A stretch of DNA of 64,000 bases from Rhodococcus sp. Leaf247 (GTDB lineage: Bacteria > Actinomycetota > Actinomycetes > Mycobacteriales > Mycobacteriaceae): the NCBI RefSeq assembly GCF_001426185.1, contig NZ_LMRP01000001.1, forward strand, positions 1,776,765 through 1,840,764, given 5' to 3'. Below the pieces are notes generated by a model. That model was not told where the DNA came from. It ran no database searches and worked only from the letters and a program-made list of their open reading frames with translations. Positions 42,387 through 51,488 of this stretch are shown piece by piece. Both the position numbers and the translations under genes were made by a program. Within the stretch, counting starts at the first letter, position 1; each line of letters starts with the position of its first letter.

Positions 42387-44900
42387 ATGACGCAGGACGC
42401 GACACCAGCCGACTGGCAGAAGACCGCATGCATTCTGTGCGAGTGCAATTGTGGCATCGAGGTACTGCTCGAGGGCCGGGCGCTGACCAAGATCCGAGGC
42501 GACAAGGACCATCCCAACTCACAGGGATACAGCTGCGAGAAGCCGCTACGTCTCGATCGCTATCAGAACGGCGCCCACCGGATCGACAGCCCGCTGCGCC
42601 GACGTCCCGACGGCACGTTCGAGGAGATCAGTTGGGACACAGCCCTCGACGAGATCGCCGCTCGACTGGCTGCCGTGCGGGACGAACACGGCGGTGAGCG
42701 AATCTTCTTCTACGGTGGCGGTGGTCAGGGCAACCACCTCGGTGGCGGATACGGCCGCGCGCTGTTCAACGGCGTGGGCGGCAAGTACATGTCGAACGCC
42801 CTCGGCCAGGAGAAGACCAGCGAAGCGTACGTCGACAAGCACCTGTACGGCGCCCACACGGCGGGCGACTTCGAGAACTCCGAAGTTGCCGTGTTCATCG
42901 GCAAGAACCCGTGGCAGTCGCACGGCATGGCCCGGGCCCGACCCACCTTGAAGGAATTGGCGCGCGACCCCGACCGGGCGATCATCGTGATCGATCCCCG
43001 GAAGAGCGAGACCGCAGCGATGGCGGACCATCACCTGCAGATCAAGCCCGGGACCGACGTCTGGTGTCTCGGCGCCCTCGACGCCACCCTCGTACAGGAA
43101 AACCTGATCGCGTCGGAGTGGCTGAACACCCATGCGGTCGGGGTCGACGAAGTTCTGCAGCTGTTCCGCGACATCGACATCACCGACTACGCCCGACGAT
43201 GCGGTGTGCCCGAGGACGACATTCGTGCAGCCGCCCGCCGCATCGCGCGAGCGAAGAGTGTCGCCACGTACGAGGATCTGGGTATCCAGCAGTCCCCCAA
43301 CAGCACCGTATGCTCTTATCTGCAGAAGATGCTCTGGGTGTTGACCGGCAACTTCGCCAAGCCCGGCGGCATGCACATCCACTCGTGGATCTTTCCGCTC
43401 GCAGGGCCGTGGTTCCCCATCGAACGGGACGAGCCGGTGCGGTTCTCCGGGGCGCGACGCGCTGTCGGACTCCAGTCGATGCGTCACGGCGCTGCCGCGA
43501 TGCGCGCGGTCTTCTCTCGCCTCGACGGGCATGCGACCTCCGGGAAGGTGGCCGAGAACGTTGCCCGATCCGCGTTGCACTTCTTCTTCCCGTCGGTGTC
43601 GGTGGCAGCGGCCGATCCGATAGCACGACTCGCCGGCAACGTGGACCGTGATGCCGGAGTGACCCCGGTGACCGGCGCGCGCATCATGGCCGGCTTGATC
43701 CCGGCCAACTCCATCGCGGACGAGATTCTGACCGATCACCCGGATCGGTTTCGTGCGATGTTCATCGAATCGTCGAATCCCTTGCATTCGTTGGCCGATT
43801 CGGAGCGCTTCCGGCAGGCGATGCGCAGCCTCGACCTCACCGTCGTCATCGATGTCGCCCTGACCGAGACCGCCAGGGCTGCGGACTACGTGCTGCCAGC
43901 AGCCAGTCAGTTCGAGAAGTACGAGGCGTCACTGTTCACTTTGCACTTCCCGCACAACACCTTTCAGATGCGTCACCCCTTGATGCCGCCGATGCCGGGC
44001 ACCCGATCGGAGCCGGAGATCTACGCCGCTCTGATGGACAGGCTCGACCTCGTGGATCCGGGCATCATCGCGTCGTTGACGGCGTCCGCGCGGGTGGGTC
44101 GATCCGCCTACAGCCTCGCGCTGTTCTCGACGATCGAGCAGAAGCCCGAACTCGCCGGAATCGTGCCGTACCTCGTCTACCGCACATTGGGCGCAACATT
44201 CGCTCCGGGAGACGAGGCACAATCACTCGTCTGGAGTTTTGCCCATCTCGCAGCCATTGCACAGCCCGACGCGGTACGGCGGGCTGGGTTCACCCACGAC
44301 GGTGAAGGACAGGGCGAAAAGCTGTTCGAAGCGATCCGTGATCGCCGCGAGGGCGTGATCTTCACCGAGGATCGCTACTCCGACGCCTGGTCCTACATTC
44401 GCCACGAGGACAAGAAGATCCACGTCGCGATCCCGGAGCTCATGGACGAGCTACGCCTGCTCGACGCCGAGGAACCGTGCTACACCAGCGAGGAGTTTCC
44501 GTTCATCCTGTCGGCGGGTGAGCGACGGGCATTCACTGCGAACGTCATCATTCGCGACCCCGAGTGGCGTCGACGCGACAAAGATGGGGCGTTGCGCATG
44601 AGCCCGCAGGACGCCGCTGATCTCGCTGTCGATACAGGTGATGTCGTGCGTCTGATCACCGAGACGGGCATCGCGACAACGACGGTGGAGATCAGCGACA
44701 TGATGCAACCCGGACACGTGTCGTTGCCCAACGGCATGGGTGTCTCCTACCCGGGAGAGAACGGAGACACCGTGGTCGGGGTGCCGCTCAACACGCTGAC
44801 CACGGTCACGCGACGTGACAAGTTCTTCGGAAATCCGTGGCACAAGAATGTCCCGGTACGCATCGAACTCGTGGACTCGAGCGTGACAGCCGACAGCTGA
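42387..44900 (+). CDS. Molybdopterin oxidoreductase with [4Fe-4S] cluster
   Basis: 837 aa of the DMSO-reductase family. The N-terminal cluster ligands are Cys15, Cys18, Cys22 and Cys50 (x2, x3, x27 spacing), as in formate dehydrogenases and assimilatory nitrate reductases. Molybdopterin-binding signatures are VIDPRKSETAAMADHHLQIK and the C-terminal LPNGMGVSYPGENG. At about residue 141, where Cys, Sec, Ser or Asp normally binds Mo/W, it reads SNALGQEKTSE, without such a residue. No twin-Arg signal, so cytoplasmic. The substrate is unknown. The reductase gene divergent from it may be its electron partner. Confidence 0.9.
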   Translation: MTQDATPADWQKTACILCECNCGIEVLLEGRALTKIRGDKDHPNSQGYSCEKPLRLDRYQNGAHRIDSPLRRRPDGTFEEISWDTALDEIAARLAAVRDEHGGERIFFYGGGGQGNHLGGGYGRALFNGVGGKYMSNALGQEKTSEAYVDKHLYGAHTAGDFENSEVAVFIGKNPWQSHGMARARPTLKELARDPDRAIIVIDPRKSETAAMADHHLQIKPGTDVWCLGALDATLVQENLIASEWLNTHAVGVDEVLQLFRDIDITDYARRCGVPEDDIRAAARRIARAKSVATYEDLGIQQSPNSTVCSYLQKMLWVLTGNFAKPGGMHIHSWIFPLAGPWFPIERDEPVRFSGARRAVGLQSMRHGAAAMRAVFSRLDGHATSGKVAENVARSALHFFFPSVSVAAADPIARLAGNVDRDAGVTPVTGARIMAGLIPANSIADEILTDHPDRFRAMFIESSNPLHSLADSERFRQAMRSLDLTVVIDVALTETARAADYVLPAASQFEKYEASLFTLHFPHNTFQMRHPLMPPMPGTRSEPEIYAALMDRLDLVDPGIIASLTASARVGRSAYSLALFSTIEQKPELAGIVPYLVYRTLGATFAPGDEAQSLVWSFAHLAAIAQPDAVRRAGFTHDGEGQGEKLFEAIRDRREGVIFTEDRYSDAWSYIRHEDKKIHVAIPELMDELRLLDAEEPCYTSEEFPFILSAGERRAFTANVIIRDPEWRRRDKDGALRMSPQDAADLAVDTGDVVRLITETGIATTTVEISDMMQPGHVSLPNGMGVSYPGENGDTVVGVPLNTLTTVTRRDKFFGNPWHKNVPVRIELVDSSVTADS

Positions 44901-44939
44901 GAATACGCACCACGGCGAGATCAGCCCGGAGGATCGACA

Positions 44940-44979
44940 ACACCGAACTCGCCCGCGAGGGGGCGGGCGAGTTCGGTGT
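44940..44979 (+). terminator. Terminator after the molybdopterin oxidoreductase
   Basis: Perfect 17-bp arms (44940-44956, ACACCGAACTCGCCCGC; complement 44963-44979) with a 6-nt loop. It lies 39 bp after the stop and 42 bp before the tautomerase start, so it may be a full or partial terminator. There is no T-run. Confidence 0.85.
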
Positions 44980-45021
44980 GCGAGTCGAACCTTGGAATCG
45001 AACCGACCCACAGGAGAAAGC

Positions 45022-45495
45022 ATGCCGCTCTGGAACATCAGGACCGCGAAGAATGTGTACACCGCCGACGACAAGAAGGCGTTCGCCGACAGCATCACGT
45101 CGTTCTACCTGGACGTCGTCGGGTTGCCGAAGTTCTACACCAGCGTCGTCTTCCATGAATTCGATCCCGAGAACTTCTTCCTCGGGGGTGAACCGACAGA
45201 CGATTTCGTCCTGATCGAGGTGGTTCATGTCGCCCGCAACATGGACGAGCTGTCCGAGAAGCTCGGCACGACGATGACCGAGGACGACCTGTATTCGTTG
45301 ATGCGAGAGAGCTTCGCCGGGATCATCCGACCGTTCGTCGACGATCGTGGGCTGCGCTGGGAGACAGCGGTTGTGGAAGGACTCTTCAAGAGCTGGATGA
45401 TCGACGGCATGACACCACCGCCGCCGTTCTCGGACGCGGAGAAGACGTGGGCGCGGCAGAACAAGCCGTCGCCGTACGACACAGCGTCGGCCTGA
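45022..45495 (+). CDS. Tautomerase-superfamily protein
   Basis: 157 aa from ATG 45022, with AGGAG nine bases upstream. The product begins MPLW, so processing of Met exposes Pro1, the catalytic base of tautomerases. The double length (two beta-alpha-beta units) and the FYTSVVFHEFDPENFFLGG segment fit the Tautomerase_3/cis-CaaD-like group. It may isomerise or dehalogenate a small acid, or be a decarboxylase. Substrate unknown. It ends at a hairpin shared with the convergent MpaB gene. Confidence 0.87.
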   Translation: MPLWNIRTAKNVYTADDKKAFADSITSFYLDVVGLPKFYTSVVFHEFDPENFFLGGEPTDDFVLIEVVHVARNMDELSEKLGTTMTEDDLYSLMRESFAGIIRPFVDDRGLRWETAVVEGLFKSWMIDGMTPPPPFSDAEKTWARQNKPSPYDTASA

Positions 45496-45517
45496 CTCTC
45501 GGACCGGACATCGACGG

Positions 45518-45574
45518 CGACGTCGTCGGCATCCTGCGTGCGCTGCTGCGCCGCGATGGATGCCGACGACGTCG
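45518..45574. terminator. Long bidirectional hairpin between tautomerase and MpaB genes
   Basis: Perfect 17-bp arms (45518-45534, CGACGTCGTCGGCATCC; complement 45558-45574) with a 23-nt loop, directly before the MpaB stop codon. Confidence 0.88.
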
Positions 45575-46789
45575 TCACTCGTCGGTCGGTCGTCCCGCCA
45601 CCGCCGTTCCGCGATAGTCGGCTCGGACGCCGTCGAGTCCGCGTTCCAGCGAGCTCTCCAACAGCCGGAAACCGCCCTCTTCGGCGATACGGCGCACTCC
45701 CGGAAGCCTCGTCACCGAACTCACTGCTCGTATCGCGCCCGCCCCCAGTCGCACCACCGCCTCCGCCGTGGGCCGTGCCTCGAGGCCCAACGCGTCCCGA
45801 GCATCGCCACCGGGGTGCGTGGCGATCATGGACGGCTTCAGAACCTGCCGCGCCACCGCATGGTTCAACCATGTCGACTTCCCGAAAGCGGCCATCGACG
45901 CTGTGCCGTCGACGACGTCGCGCATCAAGGTCTTCATCTTGTCACTCTCACCGAGCAGCGTCTCGTGGATCCGCATCTGGATCGCCATCTCCTCGGCGTG
46001 GTCTCGCCCGAGCAGTTGATTGTTCGCACCCTCGATGCGCGACACCCAGCGCCACATCAGCGCGAAGCCGTCGCGTTCGTCGGGGGTCACCTTTCCCCCG
46101 AAATACTCCATGATGTTGACCCGGTACTGCCCGAAGATGTACGTCGCACCGGCAGTGGCCATCTGACTGATCGGCGTTCCCGATTCGTATCGGGGCCACC
46201 TCGCGCTGCGGTGGATTCCCAGCCGGATCATGGTGTGCATGAACCTGATTCGTACCCACATGATCCACCGATCACCACCCGGCAACATCCCGTCCACGTC
46301 GAGTGCTCCGACGAAACCTGTTGCCGTCTCCCAGAAACGGCGTCGGAAGTCGCCTCCGCCGGCCAGGCGACCGGTCGACGACATCACCTCCGCGGTGGCC
46401 GGATCCAGGTAGGTCATGGGCAAGGCCCCGTGGATCCCGAACAACATGCCCAGCGGATTGCGGCGTCCCATCCGCGCACCCACCCTGAGGGAATCGACGT
46501 CGAGCCAGCTCGGAACGGCCTCGACGTCGGCGAAGAAGGCGACGGCCTCCGAATTGCCCTCTCGTTCGAGTTCTCTGGCGTTCGCATAGATGTCGCCACC
46601 CATCAGTTTGCGTTCGCGCATCACGTGAATCAGTGCCTCGCACAACGGGTCACCCACGTGATTCCACGACCTGTAGTCGATGTCCTCGGGTGCGAGATAC
46701 GACTCCGCGCCCGGGGTACTCGCCAACGCGATCAGCGCGTCGACGCTGGGACCGTGCGGGGCGAATTCACTGCGTACTTCGCTGGACAT
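45575..46789 (-). CDS. MpaB/DUF2236-family oxygenase
   Basis: 404 aa from ATG 46789, which has GGAAGG six bases upstream; a Met at 46855 would add 22 residues. The DUF2236 (oxygenase MpaB, latex-clearing-protein superfamily) pattern includes ALPMTYLDPATAEVMSSTGR, GIHRSARWPRYESGTPISQ, and later LMWRWVSRIEGANNQLLG. Members can bind heme b and cleave C=C bonds or act as other oxygenases, but substrates are rarely known. An ATAAY-like box lies 109 bp upstream. Confidence 0.85.
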   Translation of the reverse strand: MSSEVRSEFAPHGPSVDALIALASTPGAESYLAPEDIDYRSWNHVGDPLCEALIHVMRERKLMGGDIYANARELEREGNSEAVAFFADVEAVPSWLDVDSLRVGARMGRRNPLGMLFGIHGALPMTYLDPATAEVMSSTGRLAGGGDFRRRFWETATGFVGALDVDGMLPGGDRWIMWVRIRFMHTMIRLGIHRSARWPRYESGTPISQMATAGATYIFGQYRVNIMEYFGGKVTPDERDGFALMWRWVSRIEGANNQLLGRDHAEEMAIQMRIHETLLGESDKMKTLMRDVVDGTASMAAFGKSTWLNHAVARQVLKPSMIATHPGGDARDALGLEARPTAEAVVRLGAGAIRAVSSVTRLPGVRRIAEEGGFRLLESSLERGLDGVRADYRGTAVAGRPTDE

Positions 46790-46897
46790 GTGACGCCTTC
46801 CGTCGAGGAACGACCGAGCACTGCGAGCACGCGCGTCGACCCGAGTGAGGTGCATGGCCGGTGATCGAGGCGTGGTGCACGAGCCGTTGCGAGGTAC

Positions 46898-46910
46898 AGA
46901 ACCTCGTTAT
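46898..46910. promoter_or_regulatory. Box 3 (AGAACCTCGTTAT), upstream of the MpaB gene
   Basis: On the minus strand it reads ATAAC-GAG-GTTCT, the same ATAAC-N3-RTTNT layout as boxes 1 and 2, followed by the same GCAT on the plus strand as box 2. It is the weakest of the three. Confidence 0.3.
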
Positions 46911-46980
46911 GCATAGTTCTATCACGTCCGCTCGAGGTCGGCACGGAGGCGACGTCCCGATGCAGGACCGCGGGTGCAGT

Positions 46981-47008
46981 CCTTCGAGACGACGAGGTCG
47001 TGGGTCCG
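46981..47008 (+). repeat. Degenerate partial copy of tRNA-Pro(CGG)
   Basis: This 28-nt stretch agrees at 24 positions with tRNA-Pro 38321-38348, covering the anticodon arm, variable loop and start of the T arm. It does not reach the acceptor stem. It overlaps a 7-bp hairpin (46988-46994 with 47007-47013) at the end of the mannitol-dehydrogenase-family gene, so chance or a terminator is the alternative explanation. Confidence 0.35.
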
Positions 47009-47011
47009 TCG

Positions 47012-48469
47012 TCAGACCGAGGAGGCCACCAGCAGCCGGACCGCCCCTATCGGGCCGTTGTCCTGGAGGCGACGCTTCGCGCGCTGGTACGCCACGCGAA
47101 GCCGCACGCTCGTCGTCAGGTCCCCGAAGACGTCAGGTTGGGCCAGGAATGCGCCGGGGCTGTCGTGGTCGGCCCTCGCCAGTGCGCAGAGCTGATCCGC
47201 CGCCCGGTCGGGCAGCGCCACTCCCCCTTCGATGCATGCGCACCACGCCGCGAGCATCAAGGCTGCATGGTCGATGGACAAGTCGTCCCGCAGCCTGTCC
47301 CGCACGACGGGGAGAACGAACTTCGGGATGCGAGATGTCGCGTCCACGACCTGCCGCGCCACCGTGTCCTGGACGGCGAGCGAGCCGAATCGGCGGACGA
47401 GTTCGTCGATGTACTCGTCGAGGTCGACGCCCGGTACCTCTCCGACCGTGGGCCGCGACTCGTGTCGCATGAAGGACTCGACGAACGCTCCGAGGTCGGG
47501 ATCCTGCATCACCTCGTGGACGTGGACCACGCCGGCGAGAATGCCGACGTAGCCGAGCATCTGATGCGAGGCGTTGAGCAGCCGCAGCTTCATGCGCTCG
47601 TACGGCACCACGTCGGGAACCACCTGCACACCGACCTCGTCGAACGGTGGCCGACCGTCCGAGAAGTCGTCCTCGAGGACCCACTGCGCGAAGGACTCCG
47701 ATCGCACCGGCCACGCATCGTCGATACCCGTGCGACGACGCACCGACTCCGCCACCGCAGGTGACGTGGCAGGAGTGATGCGGTCGACCATCGAGCTCGG
47801 GAACGCCACCGAGTCGTCGATCCAGTCCGCGAGTTCGGCGTCATGGCGACGAGCGAAGGACACCAGAGCAGCCCTCGCCACGGCGCCGTTGCCGACGATG
47901 TTGTCGCACGACATCACCGTGAAGGGAGCCGTGCCGTCGTCGCGTCGGCGACGCAGTGCGACCGTGAGGAAGCCGAACACGCTCTCGGGGATGTCGAGGG
48001 AGGCCAGATCGTGCAGAGTCGCCGCGTCGCGCGGATCGAAGGCTCCGGTCGCGTCGTCGATGCCGTAGCCCGACTCCGTGATGGTCAGCGACACGATGTG
48101 AGTCGTCGGCGCCACCAGGACGTCGATCACCGCGTCGGGGTCGTCCGGGGCGAACAGGTACCGAGAGATCGAGCCGATGATTCGCGTGTCGACGCTGCCG
48201 TCGGGGTCCACCGTCGTCAGCGTGTAGAGGTGGTCCTGGCTCACGGATGCGTCCCGCTGCGCCGCATCCGCCGCCATCACACCCACACCGCAGATCGACC
48301 ATCCGTGGTGGCCTGCGGCGAGCAGCCGGTCCACGTACATGGCTTCGTGGGCGCGATGGAAGGCTCCGACACCGAAGTGCACGATGCCGCAGTCACCGGT
48401 GCGGTCGTACCGAGGAACGGCAGTGCCGGCCGGCGGCGACGACACTGCGTCGCTGATGGAGACAGTCAC
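47012..48469 (-). CDS. Mannitol-dehydrogenase-family polyol/uronate oxidoreductase
   Basis: 485 aa from GTG 48469; no good ribosome site is seen, and the frame stays open upstream. The N-terminal NAD-binding part begins GIVHFGVGAFHRAHEAMY, and the catalytic KxxxxNxxH motif appears as MKLRLLNASHQMLGY. These are typical of long-chain mannitol/arabinitol dehydrogenases and fructuronate reductases. It should interconvert a polyol and a ketose with NAD(H). Its place after the ABC binding-protein gene points to the imported compound as substrate. Confidence 0.92.
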   Translation of the reverse strand: MTVSISDAVSSPPAGTAVPRYDRTGDCGIVHFGVGAFHRAHEAMYVDRLLAAGHHGWSICGVGVMAADAAQRDASVSQDHLYTLTTVDPDGSVDTRIIGSISRYLFAPDDPDAVIDVLVAPTTHIVSLTITESGYGIDDATGAFDPRDAATLHDLASLDIPESVFGFLTVALRRRRDDGTAPFTVMSCDNIVGNGAVARAALVSFARRHDAELADWIDDSVAFPSSMVDRITPATSPAVAESVRRRTGIDDAWPVRSESFAQWVLEDDFSDGRPPFDEVGVQVVPDVVPYERMKLRLLNASHQMLGYVGILAGVVHVHEVMQDPDLGAFVESFMRHESRPTVGEVPGVDLDEYIDELVRRFGSLAVQDTVARQVVDATSRIPKFVLPVVRDRLRDDLSIDHAALMLAAWCACIEGGVALPDRAADQLCALARADHDSPGAFLAQPDVFGDLTTSVRLRVAYQRAKRRLQDNGPIGAVRLLVASSV

Positions 48470-48504
48470 GTCGCACGACAACTTTCGAAGGGGGAGAGTG
48501 GAAA

Positions 48505-48561
48505 GCGGTGGCACTCCCGGGTGCCGGAAGAAAACCGGCGACTCGTCGGGAGCACCACCGC
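48505..48561 (-). terminator. Intercistronic hairpin between binding-protein and dehydrogenase genes
   Basis: Outer arms GCGGTGG (48505-48511) and CCACCGC (48555-48561) plus CTCCC/GGGAG, two mismatches between them, and an inner hairpin GCCGG/CCGGC (48523-48539). It lies 20 bp beyond the binding-protein stop, probably as a partial terminator that raises expression of the binding protein. Confidence 0.65.
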
Positions 48562-48581
48562 AGCTGAGGGGACGTGTCGGG

Positions 48582-49553
48582 TCAGCAGGCCGACTTGTAG
48601 ACGTACTGCGCGCCGTCACCGTCGATGGTGTCCGCGGTGATGACGTGGAAGCCGGTCGAGATGTCCTTCTCGGTGGCCTTGTCCTCGAGTGAGGCGACGG
48701 CCTGCTCCACTCCGTCGGTGCCGATGGTCGCGGGCTGCTGAGCGATGAGCGCCTGCACGGTGCCCTCGCGGAGCTGCTTCACCTGAGCGGGGCCGGCGTC
48801 GAACCCGACGATCTTGACCTGGTCCTGCTTGCCGGTCTGACGGACACCGGTGGCCGTGCCCTCCGCCGCGAACGTGTTGGTCGCGAAGACACCGACGATG
48901 TCGGGATCCTTGGCGATGGCCGCGGAGATCAGACGGGCGGCTTCTGCCGGGTCGTTGTGGCTGTACTGCACGCCGAGGTACTGGAAGCTCGAGTTCTCCG
49001 CGGCGGCGTCCTCGAAGCCCTTGACGCGGGCGTCGGTGGTGGAGACACCCGGGTCGGTCGAGATGACGATGACCTTGCCGCCCTGCGGGTTCAGCTGCTC
49101 GATGGCCTTGAACGCCTCGGCGCCGCCGCCGACGTTGTCCGACGAGATCGCCGACACGGCCTTGGACGGGTCCTCGAGGGTCGTGTCGACGAGGACGACC
49201 TTGATCCCTGCCTGCGCCGCGGCATCGAGCGGCGCCTGCATGGCGGACACGTCGGTCGGGGCGATGAGGATGGCCGCCGGACGGGAGGCGACGACGGAGT
49301 CGACGATCGGCTTCTGCAGCGTGGGGTCGAACTTCGCCGGACCCTGCACGTCGACGGTGTATCCGGCGGCCTCGGCGGCGTCCTGGATGCCGCACTGCAT
49401 GCTGATATAGAACTCGTCGCCGCTGACGCCCTGGATGAAAGCCAGCTTCTTGTCACCGCCGCCGCCCGAATCGGACGAGCAGCCGGCGAGCACGAACGTG
49501 GAGAGTGACGCGGCGGCCAGAGCGGCTGCGGCGACGGTCCTGGATGTACGCAT
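48582..49553 (-). CDS. Sugar ABC transporter substrate-binding lipoprotein
   Basis: 323 aa from ATG 49553. A lipoprotein signal ends in LAGC followed by SSDSGGGG. The body is a type-I periplasmic binding protein of the RbsB/FrcB group: KLAFIQGVSGDEFYISMQCG, AAILIAPTDVSAM, VVLVDTTLEDPSKAVSAISS and VKIVGFDAGPAQVKQL. It would bind a sugar or polyol outside the membrane. It is followed by the dehydrogenase gene and preceded by the permease gene. Confidence 0.93.
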   Translation of the reverse strand: MRTSRTVAAAALAAASLSTFVLAGCSSDSGGGGDKKLAFIQGVSGDEFYISMQCGIQDAAEAAGYTVDVQGPAKFDPTLQKPIVDSVVASRPAAILIAPTDVSAMQAPLDAAAQAGIKVVLVDTTLEDPSKAVSAISSDNVGGGAEAFKAIEQLNPQGGKVIVISTDPGVSTTDARVKGFEDAAAENSSFQYLGVQYSHNDPAEAARLISAAIAKDPDIVGVFATNTFAAEGTATGVRQTGKQDQVKIVGFDAGPAQVKQLREGTVQALIAQQPATIGTDGVEQAVASLEDKATEKDISTGFHVITADTIDGDGAQYVYKSAC

Positions 49554-49614
49554 GGGTACCGGGTTCTTTCTAGGATTGTTCGTCAGGGAGGTGGATCTGG
49601 GATGAGCTGCGGAA

Positions 49615-50712
49615 TCAGGGGTTTCGAGCCCACAACCGTTTGAGAGAGGATGTCGACGCACCGCGGGTGGCGGCGGCTCGACGGCGTTGATCGAAGTAGA
49701 CAGCCGCGATGAGAACCGCGCCGACGGCGACCTGCTGCCAGAAGGGCTGCACGCCGACGATGACGAAGCCGTTCTGGAGCACGGCGGGAATGAAGAGTCC
49801 GATGACGGTGCCGAACATGGTGCCCACACCGCCGAAGAGGCTGGTGCCACCGATGACGACCGCGGCGATGACGTTGAGGTTGGTCTGCGACTGGCCGGCG
49901 ATGGCCGTGGTGCCGTACTGCGACAGGGACAGGATGCCGGCGAGACCGGCGAGCGTGCCGGACAACGCGTAGACCTTGATCAGGTGGAGATCCACCTTGA
50001 TTCCGACGCGGCGGGCCGACTGCTCCTTGGACCCGACGGCGAAGGTGTGCAGTCCGAACTTGGTGCGGTGCAACACGATACCGAAGATCACCACGAACAC
50101 CAGCGCGATGACGGAGATCAGGGGAATGGTGGTGGCGGGCAGGTTGCCGTAGCCGATGGTGTCGACCAGCACCGGGGGCACGTCGCGGATGTCGACGCCG
50201 CCGGTGATCACCTGGGCCAGACCCAGTGCGCCGCCGAGGGTTCCGAGCGTCGCGATCAGGGGCGGCACGTTCGCGATGCCGATCAGGAAACCGTTCAGCA
50301 ACCCCCACGCGAGGCCGCAGGCGACCGCGACGACGATGCCGATCACCGCGACGCTCCACCCGTCACCACCGACGGCGCGCATCGTCTTGGCCGCGACCAC
50401 ACCGGAGAAGACGAGAACGGAACCGATGGAGAGATCGATGCCGCTGGTGACGATCACGAACGTCATACCGATGCCGAGTACGGCCAGGATGGACACGTTC
50501 TGGATGATCTGCCGGATGTTGCCCCACTCGGGGAAGCTGTTCGGCGCGAGGATCGAGAACAGGATGCTGATCGCGAGGAGAACGAGCACGATCTGGAACA
50601 CCTGGACGCGGGCCAGCCCCGCGAGGGTGCTCCGCAGGTCGAACGAACCACCGTTCGACTTGGGATCCGGGGCCGAGGAGCCCGCTGATTTCGACAACGT
50701 CTGATTGCTCAT
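49615..50712 (-). CDS. Sugar ABC transporter permease (RbsC/FrcC type)
   Basis: 365 aa from ATG 50712, overlapping the ATPase stop as ATGA. About ten membrane helices, with GMTFVIVTSGIDLSIGSVLV and NVIAAVVIGGTSLFGGVGT, the two conserved stretches of BPD_transp_2 permeases for ribose, fructose and related sugars. It homodimerises to form the channel. Confidence 0.94.
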   Translation of the reverse strand: MSNQTLSKSAGSSAPDPKSNGGSFDLRSTLAGLARVQVFQIVLVLLAISILFSILAPNSFPEWGNIRQIIQNVSILAVLGIGMTFVIVTSGIDLSIGSVLVFSGVVAAKTMRAVGGDGWSVAVIGIVVAVACGLAWGLLNGFLIGIANVPPLIATLGTLGGALGLAQVITGGVDIRDVPPVLVDTIGYGNLPATTIPLISVIALVFVVIFGIVLHRTKFGLHTFAVGSKEQSARRVGIKVDLHLIKVYALSGTLAGLAGILSLSQYGTTAIAGQSQTNLNVIAAVVIGGTSLFGGVGTMFGTVIGLFIPAVLQNGFVIVGVQPFWQQVAVGAVLIAAVYFDQRRRAAATRGASTSSLKRLWARNP

Positions 50713-51488
50713 TTCGCGGCTCCCACCGTCGCGCCGGTCATCGCCCCGACGAGTGCTTCCATGTTCGTGTTCTTGGCATCGAGCGTCGCGACGCGGCTGC
50801 CCAGGCGAAGCACCTGGACGCGGTCCGCGACCTCCATGACGTGCGGCATCGAGTGGCTGATGAACACCACCGCGACACCCTTGTCCGCGACACGTCGGAT
50901 GGTGTCGAGAACATTGCGGGTCTGCACCACTCCGAGGGCGGCCGTCGGCTCGTCGAGGAAGACGACTCCCTTGGCCCACGCCACCGCTCGCGCGATGGCG
51001 ATGGCCTGCTGCTGACCACCGGACATCGCACCCACCGGGTCGGTGAGGCTGCGGACGGTGGCACCGAGCTCGTCGAGCGCTTCGCGCGACTTCGTCCGCA
51101 TCGCGGCAGTGTTCAGGAATCCCAGGCGACCGAGGATGCCCGCGGCGGGGATCTCGCGGCCCAGGAACATGTTCTGGGCCGCGTTGAGGTGCGGCGCCAG
51201 TGCGAGGTCCTGGAAGACGGTCTCGATGCCCAGATCGGCTGCAGCAGTGGGGCTGTTCAGGTCGACCGGAGATCCGTTGTAGAGGATCTCTCCGGAGTCC
51301 AGTGCCAGGCTGCCCGACAGAGCCTTGACCATCGTCGACTTGCCGGCGCCGTTGTCACCGATGAGTGCGACCACCTCGCCCGCGTAGATCTCGAAGTCGG
51401 CATTGTCGAGCGCGCGCACGTTACCGAAGCTGCGGGACAGCCCGCGCGCTTCGAGGACGGGCGTCGCGCCGTCGTGGGCGTTGCTCAT
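50709..51488 (-). CDS. Sugar ABC transporter ATPase, single domain (FrcA type)
   Basis: 259 aa from ATG 51488, overlapping the kinase stop as ATGA. Walker A GDNGAGKST, Q-loop FQDLALAPHL, signature AMSGGQQQAIAIAR and Walker B VVFLDEPTAALGV are complete. Unlike RbsA it has only one nucleotide-binding domain, as FrcA does. The gene set kinase-ATPase-permease-binding protein has the same components as the rhizobial frcBCAK fructose importer, in a different order. Confidence 0.93.
   Translation of the reverse strand: MSNAHDGATPVLEARGLSRSFGNVRALDNADFEIYAGEVVALIGDNGAGKSTMVKALSGSLALDSGEILYNGSPVDLNSPTAAADLGIETVFQDLALAPHLNAAQNMFLGREIPAAGILGRLGFLNTAAMRTKSREALDELGATVRSLTDPVGAMSGGQQQAIAIARAVAWAKGVVFLDEPTAALGVVQTRNVLDTIRRVADKGVAVVFISHSMPHVMEVADRVQVLRLGSRVATLDAKNTNMEALVGAMTGATVGAAK

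Noticed and set aside
38365-47011. Prophage or integrative element with integrase
   Set aside because: No integrase, excisionase or transposase is encoded; only the tRNA fragment hints at insertion, so no mobile element is annotated.
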